64,000 nucleotides of DNA. It comes from Vogesella alkaliphila. GTDB lineage: Bacteria; Pseudomonadota; Gammaproteobacteria; Burkholderiales; Chromobacteriaceae. Below, piece by piece: positions 8,784 to 17,937 of the stretch. The notes below the pieces were generated by a model that saw nothing but the letters and a program-made list of their open reading frames with translations, was not told the origin of the DNA and ran no database searches. Each line of letters opens with the position of its first letter. Positions within the stretch are counted from its first letter, which is position 1. Location of the stretch: the NCBI RefSeq assembly GCF_014652475.1, contig NZ_BMYW01000001.1, positions 418,523-482,522 on the forward strand, read 5' to 3'. A program made the position numbers and the translations under genes.

Positions 8784-9434
8784 ATGTACGTGCAGCTGTC
8801 GGGGACCGCGCAGCGGGTGAATACGGTGTTCTGCATCGGGCGCAATTACGCTGCCCATGCCGCCGAGCTGGGCAACGCGGTGGAGAGCGAGCCGGTGGTG
8901 TTCCTGAAGCCGAATGCGGCGCTGCTGCGCGAGGGCAGCCCCATCGTGCTGCCGGACTACTCGCAGGAGGTGCACTACGAGTGCGAGCTGGTGTTGCTGA
9001 TCGGCAAGGACGCCGACCACGTCGACGAGGCCGCGGCGCTGTCCTGCATCGCCGGCTACGGCCTCGGCCTGGACCTGACCGCGCGCGACGTGCAGTCGGA
9101 GGTGAAGGCCAAGGGCTTGCCGTGGACCAAGGCCAAGGGCTTTCGCGGCGCCGCCTGCGTGTCGGATTTCGTTGCGGCCAACCTGGTCGCCGATCCGGCG
9201 CGGCTGCAGTTCGATCTGCACGTCAACGGCGAGCCGCGCCAGCACGGCGACACCGCGCTGATGCAGTTTCCGGTGGCGACCATCGTCAGCTACCTGTCGC
9301 GCGTCTACGGCCTGCGCGCCGGCGACCTGGTGTTTACCGGCACGCCGGAAGGGGTGGGGCGACTGAAGGGGGGCGATCGTCTGCAGCTGGCGCTGCCGGG
9401 GTTGCTGCAGGCCGAGTGGCAGGTGGCGCGATGA
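8784..9434 (+). CDS. fumarylacetoacetate hydrolase (FAH) family protein
   Basis: 216 residues, a single FAH domain. It begins MYVQLSGTAQRVNTVFCIGRNYAAHAAEL and contains the metal-site pattern HYECELVLLIGK, then GYGLGLDLTARD and VFTGTPEGVG. This is the YcgM/FAHD1-like group, which acts on acylpyruvates or oxaloacetate. The substrate cannot be assigned. The ATG at 8784 is preferred to upstream alternatives because AAAGGAAA precedes it and the family N-terminus starts there. Its stop overlaps the next ATG (ATGA). Confidence 0.85.
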   Translation: MYVQLSGTAQRVNTVFCIGRNYAAHAAELGNAVESEPVVFLKPNAALLREGSPIVLPDYSQEVHYECELVLLIGKDADHVDEAAALSCIAGYGLGLDLTARDVQSEVKAKGLPWTKAKGFRGAACVSDFVAANLVADPARLQFDLHVNGEPRQHGDTALMQFPVATIVSYLSRVYGLRAGDLVFTGTPEGVGRLKGGDRLQLALPGLLQAEWQVAR

Positions 9435-9844
9435 GCAAGGCAAGGTTGGCCGCAACGGCGGATGACGACAAGGTAAGGCTGGACAAGTGGCTGTGGGCGG
9501 CGCGCTTTTACAAGACGCGGCAGCTGGCGCACGAGGCGCTGGAGCTGGGCCGGGTGCTGGTCGGCGGCGAGCGGGTCAAGGGCTCGCGGGTGGCGAAGGA
9601 GGGCGACGAGCTGTTGATCCGCATCGAGCGGCTGGAGTACAAGGTCACCATCCTGGCGCTGGCGACACAACGACGGCCGGCCAGGGAAGCGCAGCTGCTG
9701 TACAGCGAGAGCGAGGCGTCGGTGACCGCGCGCGAACACCAGATCGCGCTGCAAAAGGCCGAACACGCCAGCTATCCGCACGGTGACGGCCGGCCGACGA
9801 AAAAGGCGCGCCGCGACATCTCCCGTTTCAAGGACAGCTGGTGA
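9431..9844 (+). CDS. hslR: RNA-binding S4 domain protein, Hsp15-like
   Basis: 137 residues. The S4 fold spans about residues 13-75 (VRLDKWLWAARFYKTRQLAHEALELGRVLVGGERVKGS), followed by a basic C-terminal tail. This is the layout of heat-shock protein 15, which in E. coli rescues stalled 50S subunits carrying peptidyl-tRNA. It overlaps the upstream FAH gene by four bases. Codons 3-7 (ARLAAT) are supplied by a copy of the dispersed 13-mer, so the repeat sits at the very N-terminus before the S4 domain. Confidence 0.85.
   Translation: MSKARLAATADDDKVRLDKWLWAARFYKTRQLAHEALELGRVLVGGERVKGSRVAKEGDELLIRIERLEYKVTILALATQRRPAREAQLLYSESEASVTAREHQIALQKAEHASYPHGDGRPTKKARRDISRFKDSW
9442..9454 (+). repeat. 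dispersed 13-mer, G variant
   Basis: Exact copy in the first codons of the S4 gene, reading ARLAA. Confidence 0.85.
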
Positions 9845-9922
9845 GCGGTAGGCGGGGGCCGGCAATGGCGCTATCATGCCGCCCCGCGCCTGTTTTTGCC
9901 CTTGCCTGAAAGAAAATCCGCC

Positions 9923-11080
9923 ATGCCCCCCGTTGCCGATCTGCGTCCGTTCGCCGCGTTCTACTTCAGCTATTTCGCCTTCCAGGGGCTGTTCGGCCCG
10001 TTCTGGGGGCTGTATCTGGAGTCGCTGGCGTTCAGCACGGTGCAGATCTCGGTGCTGATGGCGCTGTCGACGCTGGCGCGCATCGTGGCGCCGGGCTTGT
10101 GGGGCTGGCTGGCCGACCGGCGTGGCCGGCGGCGCAGCATTATCCTGTCGACCTCGCTGCTGTCGGCGCTGGCGTTCGCCTTCGTCGGGCTGGACAACGG
10201 CTTCTGGTGGGTGTTCGTCAGCCTGGCGGTATCGCACTTCTTCTGGGCGGCGGCGCTGCCGCTGGTCGAGGCCAGCACCGCGCACCTGACGCGCGCCACG
10301 CCGGGGCGCTACAGCCGGGTGCGGGTGTGGGGCTCGATCGGCTTTGTCACGCTGTCGCTGGTCGGCGGCGCCTTGCTGGAGCTGATCGGGCTTCGCAACC
10401 TGCCGTGGGCGGTGCTGGCGCTGTTGCTGCTGATCGCGCTGGCCGCCTGGTTCGTGCCGGAGGTGCAGGCCGCGCCGCGCAGTCCGTCGCGTCAACCCAT
10501 CGCCGCTACCCTGCGCCGGCCGCAGGTGCTGGCGCTGTTCGCCTGCTGCTTCCTGCTCGCCTTCGGCATGGGGCCTTACTACACCTTCTATTCGATCGGC
10601 CTGCAACAGGCCGGCTACGGCAAGAGCGCCATCGGCTGGCTGTGGTCGGTGGGGGTGATCTGCGAGATCAGCGTCTTCCTGCTGATGCCGCGGCTGATGG
10701 CGCGCTTCACGCTGGAGCAGCTGATGCTGGCATCCTTGCTGGTGACCGCGCTGCGCTTCGTGCTGATCGCGCTGCTGCTGGCGCAGCCAGCGGTGGCGGT
10801 GTTCGCGCAGACGCTGCACGCCTTCACCTTCGGTGTACATCACGCGGCGGCGGTGGGGCTGATCCACCGCTACTTTGCCGAGCAGCACCAGGCGCGCGGC
10901 CAGGGCCTGTACGTGATTGCTTCCTTCGGCATCGGCGGCAGTGCCGGCGGCCTGCTTGGTGGCGTGCTGTGGCCGTATGGCGGGGTGACGCTGACCTTTG
11001 CCGTGTCTGCGGTGGTGACCTTCATCGGCGTGCTGGTGTGCTGGCGCTGGCTGCGCACGCCGCCGCCGGTGCACGGTTGA
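9923..11080 (+). CDS. MFS transporter, HcaT-like
   Basis: 385 residues with about 12 hydrophobic segments. The N-terminal PFAAFYFSYFAFQGLFGPFWGLYLESL and LADRRGRRR loop match the MFS_1_like group that includes the 3-phenylpropionate transporter HcaT. It is an inner-membrane secondary transporter, substrate unknown. The ATG at 9923 follows GAAAGAAAA; a TTG start 27 bases upstream is possible. It converges on the regulator at 11108. Confidence 0.82.
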   Translation: MPPVADLRPFAAFYFSYFAFQGLFGPFWGLYLESLAFSTVQISVLMALSTLARIVAPGLWGWLADRRGRRRSIILSTSLLSALAFAFVGLDNGFWWVFVSLAVSHFFWAAALPLVEASTAHLTRATPGRYSRVRVWGSIGFVTLSLVGGALLELIGLRNLPWAVLALLLLIALAAWFVPEVQAAPRSPSRQPIAATLRRPQVLALFACCFLLAFGMGPYYTFYSIGLQQAGYGKSAIGWLWSVGVICEISVFLLMPRLMARFTLEQLMLASLLVTALRFVLIALLLAQPAVAVFAQTLHAFTFGVHHAAAVGLIHRYFAEQHQARGQGLYVIASFGIGGSAGGLLGGVLWPYGGVTLTFAVSAVVTFIGVLVCWRWLRTPPPVHG

Positions 11081-11085
11081 GGCCA

Positions 11086-11098
11086 AAGGTTGGCCGCA
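11086..11098 (+). repeat. dispersed 13-mer, single intergenic copy
   Basis: Exact G-variant copy in the 27-base gap between two convergent genes, without an inverse partner. Confidence 0.85.
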
Positions 11099-11107
11099 GC
11101 ACCGCCC

Positions 11108-11893
11108 TCAGCTCGACAGCAGCATCACCAGCTTCAGTCCCGGCGCGTTGGCCAGTCGCAGCGTCAGTTGCTGGTAACTGACCTGTCCCAGTTGCGCGTG
11201 GTTGAACGCGCGCTCGCCGCCTTCTCGCCCCTGCACGTCCTGCTGCCGCCACAGGCTGTCGAAGTCGCCGCTCTGCCGGCGCAGGCCATCGAGCAGGGCG
11301 CCGACTTCACCGTCATCGCGGCGGGCGCTGATCTCGGCGCGGAATTCCGCCACCATGCGCCGCGCCCGCGTCGGCCAGTCGTCCACCAGCTGCGGCGCCA
11401 GCGGGTGCAGGAACATGAAGTGCAGCAGGTTGTGGCGCGGCTCCGGCTGGTCCAGCCAGCCGCAAAACAGGGTGGCGGCCTGCGCGTTCCACGCCGGCAC
11501 GAACCATAGCCCGTCCAGTACATAGGCCGGGCCGGCGATTTTGCCGACCGCCAGCGCCAGCGCCTGTTGTGCCTCCGGATCGCTGGCGAGGTGGGCGTCG
11601 TCCGGATTCTTCTGCCCGGCGAGGTTGAACAGGTAGTCGCGTTCGGCGCGGCTCAGCAGCAGCGCGTCGGCCAGCCGTGCCAGCGTGGCGGCCGATACCG
11701 ACTGCGTGCGGCCCTGCTCGATCCAGGTCAGCCAGGTGGGGCTGATGCCGCACAGCGCGGCGACTTCCTCGCGGCGCAGGCCCTTGGCGCGGCGGCGGCT
11801 GCCGGCGGGCAGGCCGGCCTGCTGCGGCGATACGCGCTCGCGGTGGCTGCGGATGAAGTCGCCCAGCGGGCTGGTGGTGCGCTCGTCGTTCAT
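11108..11893 (-). CDS. XRE-family regulator with MmyB-like ligand domain
   Basis: 261 residues. The helix-turn-helix is at about residues 37-90 (GLRREEVAALCGISPTWLTWIEQGR), followed by a MmyB-type domain (PAYVLDGLWFVPAWNAQAATLF..). This family is common in proteobacteria and actinobacteria and may bind fatty acids or other small ligands. The target is unknown. It could control itself, since inverted repeats lie just upstream, or the convergent MFS transporter. Confidence 0.82.
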   Translation of the reverse strand: MNDERTTSPLGDFIRSHRERVSPQQAGLPAGSRRRAKGLRREEVAALCGISPTWLTWIEQGRTQSVSAATLARLADALLLSRAERDYLFNLAGQKNPDDAHLASDPEAQQALALAVGKIAGPAYVLDGLWFVPAWNAQAATLFCGWLDQPEPRHNLLHFMFLHPLAPQLVDDWPTRARRMVAEFRAEISARRDDGEVGALLDGLRRQSGDFDSLWRQQDVQGREGGERAFNHAQLGQVSYQQLTLRLANAPGLKLVMLLSS

Positions 11894-11913
11894 GGTGTGG
11901 GCGGCTTATCTTG

Positions 11914-11952
11914 GTAGTGTGACTACTAGTATAAATGCTTATCTTGTACTAG
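11914..11952. promoter_or_regulatory. inverted repeats upstream of the MmyB-type regulator
   Basis: GTAGT-GTG-ACTAC (11914-11926) and CTAGTA (11926-11931) facing TACTAG (11947-11952) lie in an AT-rich stretch 20-60 bases before the regulator start. This is the position expected of an autoregulatory operator. It is proposed from sequence symmetry only. Confidence 0.4.
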
Positions 11953-12104
11953 GAACCGGCTTGGTCAATGATAGGGCCACTACGCACGGCCTGCGGCCGG
12001 TCCAAGCTTGGCCGCAGCGGCTTGTTCCGCCTCGGGCGGACGTGACAGAATGACCGGATCCACTGCCGGAATGTTGTCGGCAAACTCATCGAGAAAGCAG
12101 AACC

Positions 12105-13511
12105 ATGACCGCACAGACCCTCTACGACAAGCTGTGGAGCAGCCACGTGGTGCACGAAGAAGCAGACGGCACCGTATTGCTCTATATTGACCGTCATCTG
12201 GTCCACGAAGTGACCAGCCCGCAGGCCTTCGAAGGGCTGAAACTGGCCGGTCGCAAGCTGTGGCGCGTGGACTCGGTGGTGTCGACCGCCGACCACAACA
12301 CCCCGACCGACCACTGGGACGAGGGCATCAAGGACCCGATCTCGCGCCAGCAGGTGGAAACGCTGGACGCCAACATCAAGGCCTTCGGCGCGCTGGCCTA
12401 CTTCCCGTTCAAGGACAAGGGCCAGGGCATCGTGCACGTGATGGGGCCGGAGCAGGGCGCCACCCTGCCGGGCATGACCGTGGTCTGTGGCGACAGCCAC
12501 ACCTCCACCCACGGCGCCTTCGGCGCGCTGGCGCACGGCATCGGCACCTCCGAGGTCGAGCACGTGATGGCCACCCAGACCCTGGTGGCGAAGAAATCCA
12601 AGAACATGCTGGTGCGGGTCGATGGCAAGCTGCCGGCCGGCATTACCGGCAAGGACGTGGCGCTGGCGATCATCGGCAAGATCGGCACCGCCGGCGGTAC
12701 CGGCTACGCCATCGAGTTCGGCGGCGAAGCGATCCGCGAGCTGTCGATGGAAGGCCGCATGAGCCTGTGCAATATGGCGATCGAAGCGGGTGCCCGTTCC
12801 GGCCTGGTGGCGGTGGACCAGAAAACCATCGACTACGTGAAGGGCCGTCCGTTCGCGCCGAAGGCCGAGCAGTGGGACGCCGCCGTGGCCTACTGGAACA
12901 CCCTGCACTCCGATGACGGCGCGCACTTCGACGCCGTGGTAACGCTGGATGCCGCCGAGATCCAGCCACAGGTGACCTGGGGCACCTCGCCGGAAATGGT
13001 GACCGACATCAACGGCCGCGTGCCGGACCCGGCGCAGGAAAGCGACCCGGTGAAGAAGGGCTCCATCGAGCGCGCGCTGGCCTATATGGGCCTGCAGGCC
13101 AATACCCCGATCAACGAGATTCCGGTGGACATCGTGTTCATCGGCTCCTGTACCAACAGCCGCATCGAAGACCTGCGTGAAGCCGCCGCGGTGGCCAAGG
13201 GCCGCAAGAAGGCGGCCAACGTCAAGCAGGTGCTGGTGGTGCCGGGCTCCGGTCTGGTGAAGGCGCAGGCGGAGCAGGAGGGGCTGGACAAGGTGTTCGT
13301 GGCCGCCGGTTTCGAGTGGCGCGAGCCGGGCTGCTCCATGTGTCTGGCGATGAACGCCGACCGCCTGCAGCCGGGCGAGCGTTGCGCGTCCACCTCCAAC
13401 CGCAACTTCGAAGGCCGTCAGGGTCAGGGCGGTCGCACCCACCTGGTCAGCCCGGCGATGGCCGCCGCCGCCGCGGTGGCCGGTCACTTCGTCGACATTC
13501 GCGCGCTGTAA
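12105..13511 (+). CDS. leuC: 3-isopropylmalate dehydratase large subunit
   Basis: 468 residues, an aconitase-superfamily enzyme that isomerises 2- to 3-isopropylmalate in leucine synthesis, working with LeuD. The three [4Fe-4S] ligands are C349 in SCTNSR and C410/C413 in CSMC. It starts [19 protein letters not shown], the standard N-terminus. It is first in leuC-(lipoprotein)-leuD-leuB. Confidence 0.96.
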   Translation: MTAQTLYDKLWSSHVVHEEADGTVLLYIDRHLVHEVTSPQAFEGLKLAGRKLWRVDSVVSTADHNTPTDHWDEGIKDPISRQQVETLDANIKAFGALAYFPFKDKGQGIVHVMGPEQGATLPGMTVVCGDSHTSTHGAFGALAHGIGTSEVEHVMATQTLVAKKSKNMLVRVDGKLPAGITGKDVALAIIGKIGTAGGTGYAIEFGGEAIRELSMEGRMSLCNMAIEAGARSGLVAVDQKTIDYVKGRPFAPKAEQWDAAVAYWNTLHSDDGAHFDAVVTLDAAEIQPQVTWGTSPEMVTDINGRVPDPAQESDPVKKGSIERALAYMGLQANTPINEIPVDIVFIGSCTNSRIEDLREAAAVAKGRKKAANVKQVLVVPGSGLVKAQAEQEGLDKVFVAAGFEWREPGCSMCLAMNADRLQPGERCASTSNRNFEGRQGQGGRTHLVSPAMAAAAAVAGHFVDIRAL

Positions 13512-13537
13512 GCGGGCCACAGCTAGGAGATACAGAC

Positions 13538-13660
13538 ATGACAATGCGACTTCTGACTGCGCTGGCCTTGCTGGTCGCCGTCACCGGATGCAATACCGTG
13601 GCCGGTGTCGGCCAGGATCTCAGAAACGCAGGTTCCGCCATCGAAAGGGCAGCACAATGA
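13538..13660 (+). CDS. entericidin-like small lipoprotein between leuC and leuD
   Basis: 40 residues: [19 protein letters not shown].. then [21 protein letters not shown]. The N-terminus is a lipoprotein signal with the lipobox VTGC, and the mature part matches the EcnA/EcnB pattern (NTVxGxGxDxxxxGxxIxxAA). Entericidins are tiny envelope lipoproteins; in E. coli EcnB is toxic and EcnA is described as its antidote. TAGGAGA lies upstream of the ATG at 13538, although the ATG at 13544 is also possible. Its stop overlaps the leuD start (ATGA), so it is inside the leucine operon and coupled to leuD. Confidence 0.8.
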   Translation: MTMRLLTALALLVAVTGCNTVAGVGQDLRNAGSAIERAAQ

Positions 13661-14295
13661 AGGCATTTACCACTCTTGACGGCCTCGTGTGCCCGCTGGA
13701 TCGCGCCAACGTCGATACCGACGCGATCATCCCCAAGCAATTCCTGAAGTCCATCAAGCGTTCCGGCTTCGGTCCCAACCTGTTCGACGAATGGCGCTAC
13801 CTGGACCACGGCGAGCCGGGCATGGACAACAGCCAGCGTCCGCTGAACCCTGACTTCGTGCTGAACTTCCCGCGCTACGCCGGCGCACAGGTGCTGCTGG
13901 CGCGCGAGAACTTCGGCTGCGGCTCTTCGCGTGAACACGCGCCGTGGGCACTGGAAGACCAGGGCTTCCGCGTCATCATCGCGCCGTCGTTCGCCGACAT
14001 CTTCTTCAACAACTGCTTCAAGAACGGCCTGCTGCCCATCGTGCAGCCGGCCGAGGTGGTCGACCAGCTGTTCCGCGAGTGCGAGGCCAATGAAGGCTAC
14101 ACGCTGAACGTGGACCTGGCGGCGCAGACCATCAGCACGCCGTCCGGCAAGGTGTTCGCCTTCGACATCACCGAGCACCGCAAGCACTGCCTGCTCGGCG
14201 GCCTGGACGAGATCGGCCTGACGCTGAAGCACGAAGCCGAGATCAAGGCCTTCGAGAGCAAGCACCGCGCGGCACAGCCGTGGCTGTTTGCCTGA
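13657..14295 (+). CDS. leuD: 3-isopropylmalate dehydratase small subunit
   Basis: 212 residues, beginning [22 protein letters not shown]. It holds the swivelling domain that completes the LeuC active site; [14 protein letters not shown] is the signature. The ATG at 13657 overlaps the stop of the lipoprotein gene. It is followed by a hairpin made of an inverted 13-mer pair before leuB. Confidence 0.95.
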   Translation: MKAFTTLDGLVCPLDRANVDTDAIIPKQFLKSIKRSGFGPNLFDEWRYLDHGEPGMDNSQRPLNPDFVLNFPRYAGAQVLLARENFGCGSSREHAPWALEDQGFRVIIAPSFADIFFNNCFKNGLLPIVQPAEVVDQLFRECEANEGYTLNVDLAAQTISTPSGKVFAFDITEHRKHCLLGGLDEIGLTLKHEAEIKAFESKHRAAQPWLFA

Positions 14296-14305
14296 ACCCA
14301 CCCTC

Positions 14306-14334
14306 AAAGGTTGGCCGCACTGCGGCCAACCTTG
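14306..14334. repeat. inverted 13-mer pair between leuD and leuB
   Basis: AAGGTTGGCCGCA (14307-14319) and its exact inverse (14321-14333) are separated by a single C. The pair begins 11 bases after the leuD stop. Without a T-run it may pause or protect the transcript rather than terminate it, since leuB follows at 14360. Confidence 0.85.
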
Positions 14335-14359
14335 TCCTCCACGCTACGGGATAAAGATC

Positions 14360-15424
14360 ATGAAAATCGCAGTCTTGCCGGGTGACGGCATCGGTCCGGA
14401 AATCATTGCCCAGGCGCAGCGCGTGCTGGAAGTGTTGCGCAGCGACGGCCTGCCGATCGAGATGGAGCAGGCGCCGCTGGGTGGCGCCGCCTACGACGAG
14501 TTCGGTCATCCCTACCCGTCGTTCACGCAGAACCTGTGTCGCGACGCCGACGCGGTGCTGCTCGGCGCCGTCGGCGGCCCGCAGTACGACAACCTGGAGC
14601 GCGCGCTGCGTCCGGAGCGCGGCCTGCTGGCGATCCGCAAGGACCTGAACCTGTTCGCCAACCTGCGCCCGGCCATCCTGTATCCGGAGCTGGCCAACGC
14701 GTCGACGCTGAAGCCGGAAGTGGTATCCGGTCTCGACATCATGATTGTGCGCGAGCTGACCGGCGACATCTACTTCGGCCAGCCGCGCGGCATCGCCGTC
14801 AACGAGCTGGGCGAGCGCGAGGCGTACAACACCATGCGTTACAGCGAGGGCGAAATCCGCCGCATCGCCCACGTCGCCTTCGGCATCGCGATGAAACGCA
14901 ACAAGAAGCTGTGTTCGGTGGACAAGGCCAACGTGCTGGAAACCACCGAGTTCTGGAAGGAGATCATGATCGACGTGGCGCGCGAGTACCCGCAGGTGGA
15001 GCTGAGCCACATGTACGTCGACAACGCCGCGATGCAGCTGGTGCGCAACCCGAAACAGTTCGACGTGATGGTGACCGGCAACATCTTCGGCGACATCCTG
15101 TCCGACGAAGCCTCGATGCTGACAGGCTCCATCGGCATGCTGCCGTCGGCGTCGCTGGACCAGAACAACAAGGGCCTGTACGAGCCTAGCCACGGCTCTG
15201 CACCGGACATCGCCGGCAAGGACCTGGCCAATCCACTGGCTACCATCCTGTCGGCGGCGATGATGCTGCGCTACACCTTCAACCAGGAAGCCGCCGCCCA
15301 GCGCGTGGAGAACGCGGTGAAAACGGTGCTGGCGCAGGGCTATCGCACCGCCGATATCTTCGAGGCCGGTTGCGAGAAAGTCAGCTGTTCCGGCATGGGC
15401 GACGCGGTGGTGGCAGCCTTGTAA
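14360..15424 (+). CDS. leuB: 3-isopropylmalate dehydrogenase
   Basis: 354 residues, starting [15 protein letters not shown]. It oxidatively decarboxylates 3-isopropylmalate with NAD+, the third step of leucine synthesis. The family motifs LLGAVGGP, the arginine-rich substrate loop near [26 protein letters not shown] and [13 protein letters not shown] are all present. The ATG at 14360 is weakly preceded by a purine stretch. Confidence 0.96.
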   Translation: MKIAVLPGDGIGPEIIAQAQRVLEVLRSDGLPIEMEQAPLGGAAYDEFGHPYPSFTQNLCRDADAVLLGAVGGPQYDNLERALRPERGLLAIRKDLNLFANLRPAILYPELANASTLKPEVVSGLDIMIVRELTGDIYFGQPRGIAVNELGEREAYNTMRYSEGEIRRIAHVAFGIAMKRNKKLCSVDKANVLETTEFWKEIMIDVAREYPQVELSHMYVDNAAMQLVRNPKQFDVMVTGNIFGDILSDEASMLTGSIGMLPSASLDQNNKGLYEPSHGSAPDIAGKDLANPLATILSAAMMLRYTFNQEAAAQRVENAVKTVLAQGYRTADIFEAGCEKVSCSGMGDAVVAAL

Positions 15425-15457
15425 TTCGCATCTTTAATGTCTTTTGAATAAAAAACG

Positions 15458-15503
15458 TCAGCCCCATTGTGCGTGCCGCTGTTGCCCTGCACAATGGGGC
15501 TGA
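15458..15503. promoter_or_regulatory. 15-base inverted repeat upstream of asd
   Basis: TCAGCCCCATTGTGC (15458-15472) pairs perfectly with GCACAATGGGGCTGA (15489-15503) over a 16-base loop. No T-run follows on the plus strand, whereas five As precede it, giving a T-run on the minus strand where no gene needs terminating. It could be a leader structure for asd or a 3' end element of leuB. Confidence 0.6.
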
Positions 15504-15580
15504 TCACTACATAAAGCCGGTCTGTCAAGAGATGACTGGCGACACAGTTTCAAACACCCAAGACATTCAGGAGAATTATC

Positions 15581-16687
15581 GTGCGAGTAGGTTTTGTTGG
15601 CTGGCGCGGCATGGTCGGTTCCGTGCTGATGCAGCGCATGCTGGAAGAGAATGATTTTGCCGTTATCGACGAACCGGTGTTCTTCACGACCTCCAATGTC
15701 GGTGGCGCCGCGCCCAACGTTGACCGCGACGTGCCGCCGCTGAAAGATGCGCGCAACATCGACGAGCTGAAGGCGATGGACGCCATCGTCACCTGCCAGG
15801 GCGGCGACTACACCACCGAGGTGTACGCCAAGCTGCGCGCCGCCGGCTGGAACGGCTACTGGATCGACGCTGCCTCCACGCTGCGCATGGAAGACAACGC
15901 CATCATCGTGCTCGACCCGGTCAACAGCAACGTGATCGAAGCGGGCCTCGCCAACGGCGTCAAGGACTTCATCGGCGGCAACTGCACCAACTCCATCATG
16001 CTGATGGGCATGGGCGGCCTGTTCCGCGAGGGCCTGGTGGAGTGGGTGTCCTCGATGACCTACCAGGCGGCCTCCGGTGGCGGCGCCAACCACATGCGCG
16101 AACTGCTGAAGGGCATGGGCGTGGTACACGCCGCGGTCGCCGACGAACTGGCCACGCCGTCGTCCGCCATTCTCGACATCGACCGCAAGGTCGCCGCCAC
16201 CATCCGTGAAGACGTGCCGACCGAATTCTTCGGCGCGCCACTGGCCGGCGGCCTGATCCCGTGGATCGACAAGCAGCTCGACAACGGCCAGTCCAAGGAA
16301 GAGTGGAAGGGCCAGGCCGAGGTCAACAAGATTCTGGGCACCGCTGCGACCATCCCGGTCGACGGCCTGTGCGTGCGCATCGGCGCCATGCGCTGCCACA
16401 GCCTGGCGCTGACCGTGAAGCTGAAAAAAGACCTGCCGCTGGACGAGATCGAGGCCATCATCAAGTCCGGCAATGACTGGGTGAAGTGGGTGCCGAACGA
16501 CCGCGACATCACCGTCAAGGAACTGACCCCGGCCGCCATCACCGGCGGTCTGCAGATCGGCGTCGGCCGCGTGCGCAAGCTGAACATGGGCGGCGAGTAC
16601 CTGTCGGCCTTCGTGATCGGCGACCAGCTGCTGTGGGGCGCGGCCGAACCGCTGCGCCGTATGTTGCGGATCCTGATTGAACGCTAA
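15581..16687 (+). CDS. asd: aspartate-semialdehyde dehydrogenase
   Basis: 368 residues from a GTG start at 15581 (CAGGAGAATTATC precedes it). It reduces aspartyl phosphate to the semialdehyde for lysine, threonine and methionine synthesis. The N-terminus [18 protein letters not shown] is the NADP-binding segment. The catalytic cysteine is C135 in GGNCTNS, the same number as in E. coli Asd. A second family member (usg) follows. Confidence 0.95.
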   Translation: MRVGFVGWRGMVGSVLMQRMLEENDFAVIDEPVFFTTSNVGGAAPNVDRDVPPLKDARNIDELKAMDAIVTCQGGDYTTEVYAKLRAAGWNGYWIDAASTLRMEDNAIIVLDPVNSNVIEAGLANGVKDFIGGNCTNSIMLMGMGGLFREGLVEWVSSMTYQAASGGGANHMRELLKGMGVVHAAVADELATPSSAILDIDRKVAATIREDVPTEFFGAPLAGGLIPWIDKQLDNGQSKEEWKGQAEVNKILGTAATIPVDGLCVRIGAMRCHSLALTVKLKKDLPLDEIEAIIKSGNDWVKWVPNDRDITVKELTPAAITGGLQIGVGRVRKLNMGGEYLSAFVIGDQLLWGAAEPLRRMLRILIER

Positions 16688-16707
16688 AATAGTGCGATAC
16701 TGTTAGC

Positions 16708-16737
16708 CAAGGGCGCCAGCGGCGCCCTTTCTGTTTT
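16708..16737 (+). terminator. intrinsic terminator after asd
   Basis: GGGCGCC (16711-16717) pairs with GGCGCCC (16721-16727), loop AGC, followed by a T-rich tract (TTTCTGTTTTCT). Confidence 0.75.
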
Positions 16738-16755
16738 CTAGAACTGGATAAATGA

Positions 16756-17772
16756 ATGTCTGAAACCCTGCGTATTGCTGTTGTTGGTGCCACCTCGCTG
16801 GTCGGCGAGGCCGTGCTTGAATTGCTGGCCGAACGCGCGCTGCCTATCGGCCGCGTGTTTGCGCTGGATGTGGCGGAAAAGGACGGCGAGACCGTGTCGC
16901 TGGGCAATGTCGAGCTGGATGTGGCGTCGGTGGAGGACTTTGACTTTGCCAATGCCTCGCTGGCGATCTTTGTCGGCGGCAGCGAACTGTCGCGCCGCTT
17001 CGTGCCGGAAGCACGTAACGCCGGTTGCGCCGTGATCGACTTCAGCGCCGTGTACCGGCTGTCCGAGGACGTGCCGCTGGTGGTGCCGGGCATCAACGAC
17101 GCCGCGCTGGACGATCTCGGCGAAGGCCTGCTGCTGGCGGTGCCGAACTGCACGGTGACGCCGGTGGCCAGGGCCCTGGCCGCGCTGCAGGCCTGCGGCC
17201 TGGAGCGGGTCACCGTCGCCACCTACCAGTCGGTGTCCGGCACCGGTCGCGCCGCGCTGGAAGAGCTGGCCAACCAGACCACCGCGCTGTTTGGCGCGCG
17301 TGACGTCGAGCTGGAGGTCTACCCGAAGCGCATCTCGTTCAACGTGCTGCCGCTGATCGGCGACGTGGACGAGCAGGGCATCAGCGAAGAAGAGCAGTCG
17401 CTGGTTGACGAGCTGCACAAGGTGCTGGCCGATCCGCAGCTGCGCATCGAGGCCAGCTGCGTGCGGGTGCCGGTCTTCTTCGGCCACGGCTGGGCGGTGA
17501 CGCTGCAGACCCGCGATCCGCTGACTGCGGACAAGGCGCGCGAGCTGCTGGCCGCCGGCGGTCTGCAAATCGTCGACGATCCGCGTGGCGAACTGCCTTA
17601 TGTCACGCCACTGGAAGCGTCCGGCAACGAGGCGGTCTGGGTCAGCCGCGTGCGGCAGACCGCGGGCGGTACCGTGTCGTTCTGGCTGGCGGCCGACAAT
17701 GTCCGCGCCGGCGCCGCAGAGCCTTGCGTGGCGCTGGCTGCAGCCCTGATGAAGCGTGGCTATTTTGCCTGA
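16756..17772 (+). CDS. usg: USG-1 / second Asd-family protein
   Basis: 338 residues of the aspartate-semialdehyde dehydrogenase superfamily, starting RIAVVGATSLVGEAVLELLAE. It keeps the catalytic-type cysteine, C132 in PNCTVTP, and the KRISFNVLP segment. The order asd-usg-fimV-truA-trpF-accD is the same as in Pseudomonas aeruginosa, where the equivalent gene is called usg. Whether it is an active dehydrogenase or has another role is unknown. Confidence 0.82.
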   Translation: MSETLRIAVVGATSLVGEAVLELLAERALPIGRVFALDVAEKDGETVSLGNVELDVASVEDFDFANASLAIFVGGSELSRRFVPEARNAGCAVIDFSAVYRLSEDVPLVVPGINDAALDDLGEGLLLAVPNCTVTPVARALAALQACGLERVTVATYQSVSGTGRAALEELANQTTALFGARDVELEVYPKRISFNVLPLIGDVDEQGISEEEQSLVDELHKVLADPQLRIEASCVRVPVFFGHGWAVTLQTRDPLTADKARELLAAGGLQIVDDPRGELPYVTPLEASGNEAVWVSRVRQTAGGTVSFWLAADNVRAGAAEPCVALAAALMKRGYFA

Positions 17773-17834
17773 GCCGGAATCTCAAGGTAGTATGTCGCTA
17801 TACTGATCTGGCCATCCGCTTGCAACATCTATCA

Positions 17835-17854
17835 GGCCGATTTGAAAATCGGCC
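17835..17854. promoter_or_regulatory. hairpin in the fimV leader
   Basis: GGCCGATTT and AAATCGGCC (17835-17854) form a perfect short stem about 85 bases before the fimV start. There is no T-run. TATACT at 17799-17804 could be a -10 element, but no good -35 is visible. Confidence 0.4.
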
Positions 17855-17937
17855 AGGATCACGCTTATGCAAATGGTGGATAAATGAGCGGTAGCGGCGC
17901 TAGAGCAAAACAACACACCGAAAGGTAGCAAAAAAGA

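Noticed and set aside
15425-15580. A lysine riboswitch upstream of asd.
   Set aside because: The space is too short and only one long stem is seen; none of the conserved riboswitch cores is recognisable.
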